A DNA stretch of 35,523 nt from the NCBI RefSeq assembly GCF_002043095.1, contig NZ_MVOC01000034.1:1-35523 (forward strand). Reading direction: 5' to 3'. Source of the stretch: Mycobacterium sp. AT1 (GTDB lineage: Bacteria; Actinomycetota; Actinomycetes; Mycobacteriales; Mycobacteriaceae). The notes beneath the pieces are model-generated. The model worked only from the letters and a program-made list of their open reading frames with translations, had not been told where the DNA came from and ran no database searches. The position numbers and the translations under genes are program-made. Below, piece after piece: positions 1 to 8,595 of the stretch. The stretch's first letter is position 1, and each line of letters starts with the position of its first letter.

Positions 1-579
1 GTGCGGGGCGCCCCGCACGCGCTGGTCGTGGCCGACCTTCCGTTCGGCAGCTACGAGGCGGGTCCACAGCAGGCGTTGGCCACCGCGACGCGCTTCATGA
101 AGGAAACGGGCGCGGCCGCAGTGAAGCTCGAAGGCGGCGAGCGGGTCGCCGAGCAGATCGCGACCCTCACGCAGGCCGGCATCCCGGTGGTGGCGCACAT
201 CGGGTTCACCCCGCAGAGCGTCAACGGGCTTGGCGGTTTTCGCGTGCAGGGCCGGGGTGACGCCGCCGAGCAGACCGTCCACGACGCCATTGCCGTCGCC
301 GAGGCCGGAGCGATAGCCGTCGTGCTTGAGATGGTTCCCGCCGAGTTGGCCACGCAGATCACCGGCAAGCTGACCATTCCGACGATCGGCATCGGCGCGG
401 GGCCGAACTGCGATTCCCAGGTCCTCGTCTGGCAGGACATGGCGGGGATGACCGCAGGCCGCACCGCAAAGTTCGTCAAGAAGTTCGGTGCCGTGGGCGA
501 CGAATTGCGCCGTGCGGCAACACAATACGCGGCCGACGTGGCGACCGGAGCGTTCCCGGCCGAGGAGCACTCCTTCTAG
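1..579 (+). CDS. panB: 3-methyl-2-oxobutanoate hydroxymethyltransferase, C-terminal part
   Basis: Ketopantoate hydroxymethyltransferase moves a one-carbon unit from methylene-tetrahydrofolate to 2-oxoisovalerate, the first committed step of pantothenate (CoA) synthesis in the cytosol. The visible 192 residues are the last two thirds of a family of about 270-290 residues; the 5' end lies outside the window, so the codon at base 1 is not the start. Recognisable blocks are VKLEGGE near residue 41, HIGFTPQS near 66, the catalytic-Glu segment LEMVPAELA near 109 and the C-terminal TIGIGAG glycine loop near 129. The stop codon abuts the stop of the convergent hydratase gene. Followed by a CYTH-CHAD gene and rnpB, this matches the order around Rv2225. 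Confidence 0.95.
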   Translation: MRGAPHALVVADLPFGSYEAGPQQALATATRFMKETGAAAVKLEGGERVAEQIATLTQAGIPVVAHIGFTPQSVNGLGGFRVQGRGDAAEQTVHDAIAVAEAGAIAVVLEMVPAELATQITGKLTIPTIGIGAGPNCDSQVLVWQDMAGMTAGRTAKFVKKFGAVGDELRRAATQYAADVATGAFPAEEHSF

Positions 580-1359
580 CTAGGCGAACTCGGGCCTGCG
601 CTTGCCGAGGAACGCCGCGACGCCTTCCTTGCCGTCGACGGATTCGGCACACTCGGAGATCAGCCGCGCCTCGCGGGCCACCTGGTCTTCGAAGCTCGAC
701 GCGTAGGCAGTCAGCAGCAGCTCTTTGACAGCGGCGTTGGAATTCCTTGCGCCAGAAGCCGTTCGGGCGGCAAGCTCGTCGAGCTTGGCTGGCAGCTCGG
801 CGTCGGGGACGACGGTGGTGACCAGTCCCCACTGCGCGGCCTCGGCGGAGGTGAGCACGCGATTGGTGATCATCAGTTCCTGGGTCTTGCGGAGGCCGAT
901 CAGGCGGGGCAGCAGGTAGGACGAGCCGCCGTCCGGGCTGAGGCCGGCCTTCGTGTAGGCCATCGTGAACGACGCCGACTCCGCGGCCAGCACCAGGTCA
1001 CCGGACACCGCGAGCGGGAAGCCCGCGCCGGCCGCGACACCGTTGACCGCCGTGATCAACACCGCGTCCATTCTGGCGAACGTCGACATCGCGCGGTGGA
1101 GGTCCTCGGCCATGCCGTTGACGTACGCGCCGGGGCTGTCGGCCGCGGCGACCGCCTTGAGATCGCCTCCCGCACAGAAGAACCTGCCTTCACCGGTCAG
1201 GGTGACCACCTTGGCGGTGTCGTCGTCGCAGAGTGCCGCGACCTCGGCGAGCTCGCGGGTCAGCGTGGCGTTCATCCCGTTGGCGGCCTCGGGTCGGGCC
1301 AGAACGATGCTGATCACGGGTCCGGACCTGGCGAACTTCAGCGTTTCGAATTCGGGCAT
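580..1359 (-). CDS. enoyl-CoA hydratase/isomerase family protein (PaaG-like)
   Basis: A 259-residue crotonase-fold protein, full family length. The CoA oxyanion-hole segments are visible as FCAGGDLK (about residues 61-68) and NGVAAGAGFPLA (about 106-117). The active-site region reads GLSPDGGSSYLLPR: the Glu pair of classical hydratases is not seen, and an Asp (D143) sits where PaaG-type delta-isomerases carry their catalytic Asp. An isomerase or an unusual hydratase is therefore more likely than a beta-oxidation hydratase; substrate unknown. There is no Shine-Dalgarno sequence before the ATG, but a TANNNT box lies six bases upstream, which points to a leaderless mRNA. The gene is convergent with panB, stop codon to stop codon, and divergent from the CYTH-CHAD gene. 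Confidence 0.88.
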   Translation of the reverse strand: MPEFETLKFARSGPVISIVLARPEAANGMNATLTRELAEVAALCDDDTAKVVTLTGEGRFFCAGGDLKAVAAADSPGAYVNGMAEDLHRAMSTFARMDAVLITAVNGVAAGAGFPLAVSGDLVLAAESASFTMAYTKAGLSPDGGSSYLLPRLIGLRKTQELMITNRVLTSAEAAQWGLVTTVVPDAELPAKLDELAARTASGARNSNAAVKELLLTAYASSFEDQVAREARLISECAESVDGKEGVAAFLGKRRPEFA

Positions 1360-1365
1360 GGCGAG

Positions 1366-1371
1366 ACGTTA
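1366..1371 (-). promoter_or_regulatory. candidate -10 box for a leaderless hydratase transcript
   Basis: On the minus strand TAACGT fits the mycobacterial -10 pattern TANNNT and ends six bases before the ATG at 1359. This is the spacing at which transcription starts on the A of the start codon. Together with the missing ribosome binding site, it supports leaderless translation. Confidence 0.45.
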
Positions 1372-1411
1372 TCGCACCCGTCGGCGGGGGCGGGGGCTCG
1401 TGCGGCCGTTC

Positions 1412-1446
1412 GTTCACCTTGATGTGGCAACCTGTTCACCTACGTC
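1412..1446 (+). promoter_or_regulatory. candidate promoter with two GTTCACCT direct repeats
   Basis: TTGATG (1418-1423) and TACGTC (1441-1446) are separated by 17 bases and resemble -35 and -10 boxes for the CYTH-CHAD gene. The octamer GTTCACCT occurs at 1412-1419 and again at 1434-1441, a 22-base period of about two helical turns. That arrangement could be a regulator site overlapping both boxes. Sequence pattern only. Confidence 0.35.
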
Positions 1447-1468
1447 ACAAAACGAGCCGAAGGTGAAG

Positions 1469-2986
1469 ATGCCAGCCCAAAAGCGCAAACCGTCGCGCCA
1501 CACAGAGGTCGAGCGCAAGTTTGCGGTCACCCCGGCAACCGTGTCTCCGTCCTTCGGCGGGCTGTCCACCGTGGCCACGGTGGAACGCTCCCCCGTCCAG
1601 CAGCTCGACGCCGTCTATTACGACACGCCGGACCAGGATCTGGCCAGGCATCGGATCACGTTGCGCCGCCGTACCGGTGGCCCCGATGCGGGCTGGCATC
1701 TCAAGCTTCCCGCCGGCGCGGACGCCAGGACCGAGGTGCGCACGCCGCTCGACGATTCGGGCGCCCCCGACGACACGGTCCCCGACGAGTTGCGCGACGT
1801 CGTGCTGGCGATCGTGCGGGACCGGCCGATTCGCCCGGTGGCGCGAATCTCGACCAGCCGGACCGTCGACGTGTTGTACGGGCCGGACGGTCAGGCGCTG
1901 GCCGAGTTCTGCGACGACAGCGTCCAGGCATCGGCGGAGGGCGACGACGAGCCACAGGAGTGGCGGGAGTGGGAACTCGAGCTACTCGGCGACGCCGGTT
2001 CCGACGGCGGCGCGGCGTTGCTCGACCGGCTGGCAAATCGACTGTTCGACGCGGGTGCCGAGCCCGCCGGACACGGCTCGAAGCTGGCGAAGGTTCTGCG
2101 CACCCCGACGACCGACACCGCGCCGCGTTCAGAAGATCCGGTGCACCGCGCCGTGGCCGAGCAGGTCGAGCAGCTTCTGGTGTGGGACAGGGCAGTTCGG
2201 GCCGACGCCTGGGACTCCGTCCACCAGATGCGGGTGACCACACGCAAGATCCGCAGTCTGCTGCGCGCCTCCGAGGAGTCGTTCGGCATCGCCGACGACT
2301 CGTGGCTTCTCGAGGAGCTTCGGGTGTTGGCCGGGATCCTCGGGGGTGCGCGCGACGCCGAGGTGCTGGCCGAGAAGTACGAGACCGTGCTCGAGGATCT
2401 GCCCGCCGAGCTGATTCGGGGGCCGGTCCGGGAACGTCTCGTCGAGGGCGCCAAGCGGCGGTATCGCGCCGGCTGGAAGCGGTCGTTGGTGGCGATGCGC
2501 TCGGAGCGCTACTTCCGGCTGCTCGACGGACTCGAGGCGCTGCTCACCGCGGAGCCGGTGCCGACGTCGAGCGGAGCGGCGCACGAGCCCGTCACCGTCG
2601 CCGCGGCCTATCGCAAGCTTCGCAAGTCCGCGAAGAAGGCCGAGGCCGCCGCCGCGGACGAGACCGTCTCCCCCGAAGACGCCGACGAGGCGCTGCACGC
2701 GATCCGCAAACGCGCCAAGCAGCTGCGCTACACGGCGTCGGCTCTCGGTGAGGACGGGGTGGCCGACAAGGCCAAGTCGATCCAGTCGCTGCTCGGGGAT
2801 CACCAGGACAGCGTCGTCAGTCGCACGCACTTGTCCGAGGAGGCGGTGACGGCGCACGAAGCGGGCGAGGACACCTTCACCTACGGCGTGCTGTTCCAGC
2901 TCGAGTCGGAGATCGCCCGGCGGGCCGAGGAGCAGCTCGACGCGGCGCTCGGTCAGCTGAAGAAGGCGGTCAGCTCCGCCAAGTGA
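1469..2986 (+). CDS. CYTH and CHAD domain-containing protein
   Basis: A 505-residue two-domain protein, homologous by context to Rv2226. The N-terminal CYTH (triphosphate tunnel) domain spans about residues 10-210 and opens with the diagnostic ExExK motif (E13, E15, K17), followed by Arg/Lys-rich beta strands. The C-terminal CHAD helical domain, about 220-500, has the paired histidine segments VHQMRVTTRK (H252) and LHAIRKRAKQLR (H410). CYTH domains bind and often cleave triphosphorylated substrates through divalent metals; CHAD domains bind inorganic polyphosphate. A role in polyphosphate or triphosphate metabolism is therefore likely, but the reaction is not known from sequence. The ATG is chosen because GAAGGTG lies four to ten bases upstream and homology begins there; the frame is open further upstream without similarity. 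Confidence 0.9.
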   Translation: MPAQKRKPSRHTEVERKFAVTPATVSPSFGGLSTVATVERSPVQQLDAVYYDTPDQDLARHRITLRRRTGGPDAGWHLKLPAGADARTEVRTPLDDSGAPDDTVPDELRDVVLAIVRDRPIRPVARISTSRTVDVLYGPDGQALAEFCDDSVQASAEGDDEPQEWREWELELLGDAGSDGGAALLDRLANRLFDAGAEPAGHGSKLAKVLRTPTTDTAPRSEDPVHRAVAEQVEQLLVWDRAVRADAWDSVHQMRVTTRKIRSLLRASEESFGIADDSWLLEELRVLAGILGGARDAEVLAEKYETVLEDLPAELIRGPVRERLVEGAKRRYRAGWKRSLVAMRSERYFRLLDGLEALLTAEPVPTSSGAAHEPVTVAAAYRKLRKSAKKAEAAAADETVSPEDADEALHAIRKRAKQLRYTASALGEDGVADKAKSIQSLLGDHQDSVVSRTHLSEEAVTAHEAGEDTFTYGVLFQLESEIARRAEEQLDAALGQLKKAVSSAK

Positions 2987-2996
2987 CGGGGCGGTG

Positions 2997-3403
<407 letters not shown>

Positions 3404-3408
3404 TGATC

Positions 3409-3414
3409 ACCGTA
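3409..3414 (-). promoter_or_regulatory. -10 box of rnpB
   Basis: On the minus strand TACGGT matches TANNNT and ends six bases before the predicted 5' end of rnpB at about 3403. No good -35 box is visible; the expected position falls in the adjacent GC-rich hairpin. Confidence 0.5.
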
Positions 3415-3420
3415 CTCCGC

Positions 3421-3452
3421 GAGTCGGGCCGGGGCTGGCACCGGCCCGACTC
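3421..3452 (-). terminator. 12-bp perfect hairpin between methyltransferase gene and rnpB
   Basis: GAGTCGGGCCGG (3421-3432) pairs exactly with CCGGCCCGACTC (3441-3452) across an eight-base loop. It lies about 60 bases downstream of the minus-strand methyltransferase stop and just upstream of the rnpB promoter. There is no U-tract, which is common for mycobacterial terminators. It would insulate rnpB from upstream read-through. Confidence 0.5.
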
Positions 3453-3513
3453 TGCGGTGACCGTCACGGCTACTCGCACTTTCCCGCAGTGGACGCAGAG
3501 TGGGCGCCGACGG

Positions 3514-4149
3514 TCAGGCGCGGCGCCGCAGCACCATCACGTTGTCGCGCCACGTGAACGGCTGACCGTCGGGGTCGGTCCCGTCGCGCTCCACGACCTC
3601 GACGCGGGCTCGCTCCCACTGCGCGTCCGGCAGGTCCAGTTCGGCGAGCACCTCCTCAGGGCTGGGGAACGGGTGGTCATGCGGGACCTTCTTCGAAAAC
3701 GGCGGCGGTGCGGCGTGGTCGACGATGACGAGCCTGCCCCCCGGGGTCACGGCGGCGGCCGCGTTGCGCAGGATCTGGGGCCGCTCCAGCCGCACCGTGG
3801 AGTGCAGGAACTGTGCGGAGATCAGGTCGAAGGTGCCCTCGGGGAAGGTGTCGGAGAGATCGTGGCGTTCGAATTCGATGCGATCTCGGACGCCCCGCGC
3901 GTCGGCCGCGGCGGCAGCGCGCCCGATGGCCGTCTCGGAGATGTCGACCGCCGTCACCTGCCAGCCGTTCTCGGCCAGCCAGACGGCGTCGCCCCCCTCG
4001 CCGCAGCCGAGGTCGAGAGCCCGGCCGGGGACGACGCCGGCGAGGATGCCGGGCAGCTGGGCGTTGACCCGGCCGCTCCAAATGCGTTCGCGCTCTCCGT
4101 AATGCGCTTCCCAGTACTGCTGGGCGTTCTGATCGTCATGCGGCGACAT
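3514..4149 (-). CDS. class I SAM-dependent methyltransferase
   Basis: A 211-residue Rossmann-fold methyltransferase. Motif I is ALDLGCGEGGD at about residues 44-54, followed by VTAVDISETA (acidic ribose-binding end of strand 2) and HDLSDTFPEGTFDLISAQFLH (motifs II/III). The N-terminus YWEAHYGERERIWSGRVN resembles TehB/thiopurine-methyltransferase-like proteins that detoxify small electrophiles or oxyanions; the substrate here is unknown. Two ATGs lie six bases apart. The downstream one (4149) has AAGGAG at ideal seven-base spacing, whereas the other would have only one base. The 5' end overlaps the 3' end of the flavoprotein gene by 14 bases, so the two are translationally coupled. Confidence 0.85.
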   Translation of the reverse strand: MSPHDDQNAQQYWEAHYGERERIWSGRVNAQLPGILAGVVPGRALDLGCGEGGDAVWLAENGWQVTAVDISETAIGRAAAAADARGVRDRIEFERHDLSDTFPEGTFDLISAQFLHSTVRLERPQILRNAAAAVTPGGRLVIVDHAAPPPFSKKVPHDHPFPSPEEVLAELDLPDAQWERARVEVVERDGTDPDGQPFTWRDNVMVLRRRA

Positions 4150-5083
4150 CGGCATTCTCCTTCTGGTTGGGCCAGGGTGGCACGGGCAGGCCGACGTCGT
4201 CGGCAAGCAGACTCTGGACGACGGCCGCGGCGCTCAGCGATCCCGCCGAGATCGCCGCGGCAACCTGGGGCATCGTCGCGCTGAGGTCGCCTGCGGCGAA
4301 CACGCCGGGCACCGAGGTGCGGTGGAACGCGTCCACGGCGACGGCGTCTTCGGCGACGGGTCCGGGCGGCGCCAAGGCGACGCCGAGTTGGGTGGCCAGG
4401 TCGCTGCGCTGTCGCAGGGTTGCCGCCACCAGGACGCCGCGGCGGGCCAGCCGGTCTCCGTCGGCGAACTCCACGGCGACCAGTTCACCTGCCTCGGAGA
4501 CGAATCCGGCGATCTGCCGTTCGTCCGTCGGCAGGTCGGCGGTGAAACCGGCTGGGCCGTTGGTGAGTATCACGACGTCGTCAGTCCATCCGCGCAGCAT
4601 CAGCGCCATGTGCACGGCGCGCTCGCCACTGGCCAGCACGGCGAGCGGTTGGTCGCGGGCCTCCCAGCCGTGACAGAAGGGGCAGTGGAACGCCGACCGT
4701 CCCCACAGTTCGGCCAGCCCGGGGATCGGCGGCGCCACGTAGTCCATTCCCGTGGCCAACAGCACTCGCCTGGTGTGGATCTGGCTGCCGTCGGCGAGGC
4801 CGAGCGCGAAGCCTGCGCCGACCGGGGTCGCGGTGGTGACCTCACCGGGCCGCACCTCGACGGTGGGGTACTTCGCGAGTTCCGCACGGCCCATTGCGTA
4901 CAACTCCGCCGGGGGTCGACCGTCGTGGCCGAGCAGTCCGCCGATTCCGTGTGCGGGCAGATTGCTTTGACGGCCCGCGTCGACCACGAGCGTGCGGCGC
5001 CTGGCCCGACCCAACACGAGTGCTGCGCTCAGACCTGCCGCCCCGCCGCCGATGACGACGCAATCCCATTCCGTAACGTCCAT
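4136..5083 (-). CDS. thioredoxin reductase-like FAD-dependent oxidoreductase
   Basis: A 315-residue flavoprotein with the thioredoxin-reductase layout. The FAD-binding GxGxxG loop is VVIGGGAAGLSAAL near residues 9-22. ATGMDYVAPPIPG follows near 110, then a redox-active CPFC dithiol (C134, C137) and the C-terminal FAD motif GVFAAGDLSATMPQVAAA. The dithiol tetrad is CPFC, not the CAxC of true TrxB, as in the mycobacterial 'NAD(P)/FAD-dependent oxidoreductase' family often found beside XRE-cupin regulators. Its NAD(P)-binding loop (VLASGERAVHMAL) is poorly conserved. The start at 5083 is preferred because AAGGTGG lies five bases upstream. It is transcribed away from the regulator gene at 5131 and coupled to the methyltransferase. 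Confidence 0.85.
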   Translation of the reverse strand: MDVTEWDCVVIGGGAAGLSAALVLGRARRRTLVVDAGRQSNLPAHGIGGLLGHDGRPPAELYAMGRAELAKYPTVEVRPGEVTTATPVGAGFALGLADGSQIHTRRVLLATGMDYVAPPIPGLAELWGRSAFHCPFCHGWEARDQPLAVLASGERAVHMALMLRGWTDDVVILTNGPAGFTADLPTDERQIAGFVSEAGELVAVEFADGDRLARRGVLVAATLRQRSDLATQLGVALAPPGPVAEDAVAVDAFHRTSVPGVFAAGDLSATMPQVAAAISAGSLSAAAVVQSLLADDVGLPVPPWPNQKENADVAA

Positions 5084-5124
5084 GGGTACCACCTTGCCGA
5101 CTGCCGTGCCATCTGCCAACATCA

Positions 5125-5141
5125 TTTGCCATGCAGGCAAA
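5125..5141. promoter_or_regulatory. 6-5-6 inverted repeat over the regulator start codon
   Basis: TTTGCC (5125-5130) and GGCAAA (5136-5141) form a perfect inverted repeat around ATGCA, covering the ATG of the XRE-cupin gene in a 47-base divergent intergenic region. It is a natural candidate operator for that regulator, controlling itself and the flavoprotein-methyltransferase pair. Confidence 0.4.
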
Positions 5142-5706
5142 GGGCACCGATGACGTGGACCTCCGGGTCAGACGACGACTGCGCGAATTGCGTACCCAGC
5201 GTGGCCTCACCCTGGACGAGGTCGCGACGAAGGCCGACATCGACGTCTCCACGCTGAGTCGGCTGGAGTCGGGTAAGCGCAGGTTGGCACTCGACCACCT
5301 CCCCCGGCTCGCGGCAGCGCTGTCGGTGAGCACCGACGATCTGTTGCGGGCACCCGCCGCGGAGGACCCTCGGGTGAAGGGCGCGTCTCAGACGCACGAC
5401 GGGGTGACCTACTGGCCGCTGACGCACAACGGTCCCGCGGCGGGCTTGCACGCCTTCAAGATCCGCGTGAGCGCGCGTCGGCGCACTCCCCCCAGCGAGT
5501 TCCCGGTGCACGACGGCCAGGACTGGATGTACGTGCTGTCCGGTCGCCTGCGGTTGATCCTCGGCGAGCGCGACTTCATCATCAAACCCGGTGAGGCCGT
5601 GGAATTCTCGACGTGGACGCCGCACTGGTTCGGCACCGTCGACGGTCCCGCCGAAGCGGTCGCCATCTTCGGCCCGCACGGCGAGCGGCTGCACCTACAC
5701 GCTTGA
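5131..5706 (+). CDS. XRE family transcriptional regulator with cupin domain
   Basis: A 191-residue regulator. An N-terminal helix-turn-helix of the lambda-repressor (XRE) type spans about residues 11-68 (LTLDEVATKADIDVSTLSRLESGKR is the HTH core). A small beta-barrel cupin domain follows at about 105-188 (VHDGQDWMYVLSGRLRLILGERDFIIKPGEAVEF). Such regulators sense small ligands through the cupin pocket. No Shine-Dalgarno precedes the ATG at 5131, so translation may be leaderless; an in-frame GTG at 5155 has AAAGGG upstream and is an alternative start. It is divergent from the flavoprotein/methyltransferase pair, its probable target, and overlaps the 3' end of mmpL by 12 bases in convergent orientation. 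Confidence 0.88.
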   Translation: MQAKGTDDVDLRVRRRLRELRTQRGLTLDEVATKADIDVSTLSRLESGKRRLALDHLPRLAAALSVSTDDLLRAPAAEDPRVKGASQTHDGVTYWPLTHNGPAAGLHAFKIRVSARRRTPPSEFPVHDGQDWMYVLSGRLRLILGERDFIIKPGEAVEFSTWTPHWFGTVDGPAEAVAIFGPHGERLHLHA

Positions 5707-8595
5707 GCCGGTGCCCTTGGTCTCGGGTCCGAGCAGCTTGCGCACCGAGATCCGGGATCCGAAGGGCTGCAACATCTGACTGGCGGGGCGGGTGCGCACG
5801 TTCAGCGGCCACCAGAACCAGCGGCCGAGCATCGCGGCGATGGACGGCGTCATGAACGACCGGACGATCAGCGTGTCGAACAGCAGGCCCAGGGCGATAG
5901 TGGTGCCGATCTGGCCGAGCACGATCAGGTCGCTGAAGGCGAAGGACGCCATGGTGCCGGCGAACACCATGCCGGCCGCGGTGACGACGCCACCGGTGCC
6001 CGCCATCGCCCGGATGATGCCCGTGTTCAGGCCAGCCCCGATCTCCTCCTTGAACCGCGATATCAGCAGCAGGTTGTAGTCGGCACCCACCGCCAGCAGC
6101 AGGATGATCGCCAGGGCGGGCACGATCCAGTACAGCTCGATGCCAAAGATGTACTGCCACACCAGGACCGCGAGGCCCAACGACGCCCCGAGCGACAGCA
6201 CGACCGTGCCGACGATCACCACCGCGGCGACCATGCTTCGGGTGATGAACACCATGATGAGCAGGATCAGGGCGATCGCGGCGATCGCCACGATCAGCAG
6301 GTCGTAGGTCGACCCTTCCTGGATGTCCTTGTACGTCGACGCGGTTCCGGCGACGTAGATCTTGGCGTCGGACAACGGGGTTGCCTTGATCGCGTCGAAC
6401 GCGGAGTTCCGCAGGGCGTCGATGTGCGAGATGCCCTCGGGGGTGGCCGGAGTGCCCTCGTGCGTGATCGTCATCCGGGCGGCCTTGCCGTCGGGTGACA
6501 TGAACAACTTGAGGCCACGCTTGAAGTCGGCGTTGTCGAAGGCCTCGGGCGGCAGGTAGAACGAGTCGTCGTTCTTGGCGTCATCGAAGGCCTTGCCGAG
6601 CGCGGTCGCGTTCTTCAACGCCTCCTGGCTCTGCGCGTTGGTGCCGCCGGTGGTGGCGTAGTTCGACTGCAGCAGATCGCGATTGGCTTCCTGGATGTCG
6701 ATCTGGGGCGGGATCAACGCGATCAGTTGCGGCTGAAGGGCGTTGAGCTTGTCGAGGCTGGCGGTGACCTTCGCGAACTGGTCACTCAGCGCCGAGATGC
6801 CGTCCAGCGAGTCGAACACCGACCTCAGCGCCGCGCACGACGGAATGTCGAAGCAGTGCGGCTCCCAGTAGAAGTAGTTGCGCAACGGCCGGAAGAAGTC
6901 GTCGAAGTTCGCGAGGTTGTCACGCACTTCGTTGATGGTCCCCACGGTGTCGTGGAATGCCTGCACCTGCTCGTCGGTGGCGGCGGCACTCTGCTTCTGC
7001 AGCTCCAGCTGCTGTTGCAGAACGGCGATGGACTTGGTGGTCTGGTCCACCTGCTTGAGGATGTCCTGCGCTCGCGCCTGCTGGTAGCTGAGGTTCATGA
7101 TCTGCCCGGCGCTCTGGGCGCTGATCTGAAACGGTATGGAGCTGTGCGTGATCGGCGTGCCGAGCGGACGGGTGATGGACTGCACCAGGGCGATGCCCGG
7201 CGTGTGCAGCACGGCCTTGGCCACGCGCTCCAGGATCAGCATGTCCGACGGATTGCGCATGTCGTGGTCGGATTCGATCATCAACAGCTCGGGGTTCAAC
7301 CGGGCCTCGGAGAAGTGCCGCTCGGCGGCGGCGTACCCCACGTTGGCCGGCGCGGTGTCGGGAAGGTACGGCCGGCCGTCGTAGCTGATCTTGGCGCCCG
7401 GCAGCGCCAGGACGCCGATGGCGGCGATGGCGAGTGACACGACCAAGATGGGACCGGGCCAGCGGACGATCGAGGTGCCGATGCGGCGCCAGCCGGAGTT
7501 CCGCACCTTGCGCTTGGGCTCCAGCAGCCCGAATCGGGAGACGAGCACGATGACGGCGGGGCCGAGCGTCAGTGCCGCCATCAGCGTCACCAGCACGCCG
7601 AGCGCGGCGGGCACGCCGAGGGTCTGGAAGTACGGCAGCCGGGTGAAGTAGAGACACGCCACGGCGCCGACGATCGTCAGTCCCGAGCCGACGATGACGT
7701 GCACCGTCCCCCGGAACATGTCGTAGTACGCGTCGCCGCGCTCCAGTCCCCGGTTGCGGGCTTCCTGATATCTGCCGACGAGGAAGATGACGTAGTCGGT
7801 GCCCGCGGCGATCGCCATCAGGGTCAGCAGGTTCGTCGCGTAGGTCGACAGGCCGATGACGCCCTGGTGGGCCAGCGTCGCGACGACGCCTCGGGCGGCC
7901 ATCAGCTCCACGGCCACGACCACGAGCATGATGAGCATGGTGACCACGGATCGGTACACGATCAGGAGCATCACGGCGATGACGGCGAAGGTGATCGCGG
8001 TGACCTGATGGGTGCCGGCGTTGCCGACCTCGAAGTTGTCGGTGATCAGCGGCGCGGCGCCCGTGACGTAGGCCTTGACCCCGGGCGGGGACGGGGTGTC
8101 GGCCACGATCTTGCGGATGCTGTCGACGGACTCGTTGGACAGCGCCTCGCCCTGGTTACCCCGCAGGTACACCTGGACGAGGGCGGCCTTGCCGTCCTTG
8201 CTCTGGGCGCCGCCGGCCGTCAGGGGGTCTCCCCAGAAGTCCTGGACGTGCTCGACGTGCGTGGTGTCGGCGTTCAGTTTCTTGACAAGGACGTCGTAGT
8301 AGTCGTGGGCGTTCTGGCCGAGCTTCTCGTCGCCTTCGAGGACGACCATGGCCGCGCTGTCGGAGTCGAACTCCTCGAACTTCTGCCCGATGTGCCGCAT
8401 GGCCATGATCGACGGAGAATCCGGCGCGTTCATCGCCACGGAACGCTCTTCGCCAACCGTCTCGAGCTGGGGTGAGATGACGTTGCTCAACACCGCTATC
8501 GCGATCCACAGCAACAGGATTGGCAGTGCCAGCGTCCAGATCAGCCGCGCGGGCCTCGACCTCTCGTCCGAGCCCTGCTCGGCGTGCTGGCTCAT
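5695..8595 (-). CDS. MmpL family RND transporter (MmpL4/5-like)
   Basis: A 966-residue mycobacterial RND transporter, full length for the MmpL4/MmpL5 subgroup. It has the duplicated layout: TM1 near residues 18-38, a periplasmic loop, a six-helix bundle (about 180-370), a second large loop, and a second bundle (about 760-930). The proton-relay Asp-Tyr pairs are visible as AAGTDYVIFLVGRY in the first bundle and AVGADYNLLLISRFKEE in the second. The second loop contains a long Gln-rich coiled coil (about 495-570) and a Cys pair (CFDIPSC), both typical of MmpL4/5. Known members export siderophores or drugs; the substrate cannot be fixed here. Its ATG overlaps the mmpS stop as ATGA, so the two are co-translated. 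Confidence 0.93.
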   Translation of the reverse strand: MSQHAEQGSDERSRPARLIWTLALPILLLWIAIAVLSNVISPQLETVGEERSVAMNAPDSPSIMAMRHIGQKFEEFDSDSAAMVVLEGDEKLGQNAHDYYDVLVKKLNADTTHVEHVQDFWGDPLTAGGAQSKDGKAALVQVYLRGNQGEALSNESVDSIRKIVADTPSPPGVKAYVTGAAPLITDNFEVGNAGTHQVTAITFAVIAVMLLIVYRSVVTMLIMLVVVAVELMAARGVVATLAHQGVIGLSTYATNLLTLMAIAAGTDYVIFLVGRYQEARNRGLERGDAYYDMFRGTVHVIVGSGLTIVGAVACLYFTRLPYFQTLGVPAALGVLVTLMAALTLGPAVIVLVSRFGLLEPKRKVRNSGWRRIGTSIVRWPGPILVVSLAIAAIGVLALPGAKISYDGRPYLPDTAPANVGYAAAERHFSEARLNPELLMIESDHDMRNPSDMLILERVAKAVLHTPGIALVQSITRPLGTPITHSSIPFQISAQSAGQIMNLSYQQARAQDILKQVDQTTKSIAVLQQQLELQKQSAAATDEQVQAFHDTVGTINEVRDNLANFDDFFRPLRNYFYWEPHCFDIPSCAALRSVFDSLDGISALSDQFAKVTASLDKLNALQPQLIALIPPQIDIQEANRDLLQSNYATTGGTNAQSQEALKNATALGKAFDDAKNDDSFYLPPEAFDNADFKRGLKLFMSPDGKAARMTITHEGTPATPEGISHIDALRNSAFDAIKATPLSDAKIYVAGTASTYKDIQEGSTYDLLIVAIAAIALILLIMVFITRSMVAAVVIVGTVVLSLGASLGLAVLVWQYIFGIELYWIVPALAIILLLAVGADYNLLLISRFKEEIGAGLNTGIIRAMAGTGGVVTAAGMVFAGTMASFAFSDLIVLGQIGTTIALGLLFDTLIVRSFMTPSIAAMLGRWFWWPLNVRTRPASQMLQPFGSRISVRKLLGPETKGTGSSV

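Noticed and set aside
965..1468. Upstream extension of the CYTH-CHAD frame by 168 codons
   Set aside because: It runs antisense through the hydratase gene and has no family similarity; the ATG at 1469 has a good ribosome site and starts the ExExK domain.
6727..8475. Long plus-strand open frames antisense to mmpL
   Set aside because: Composition (runs of Val, Gly, Asp, Arg) is typical of antisense shadows; the MmpL reading has complete family motifs.
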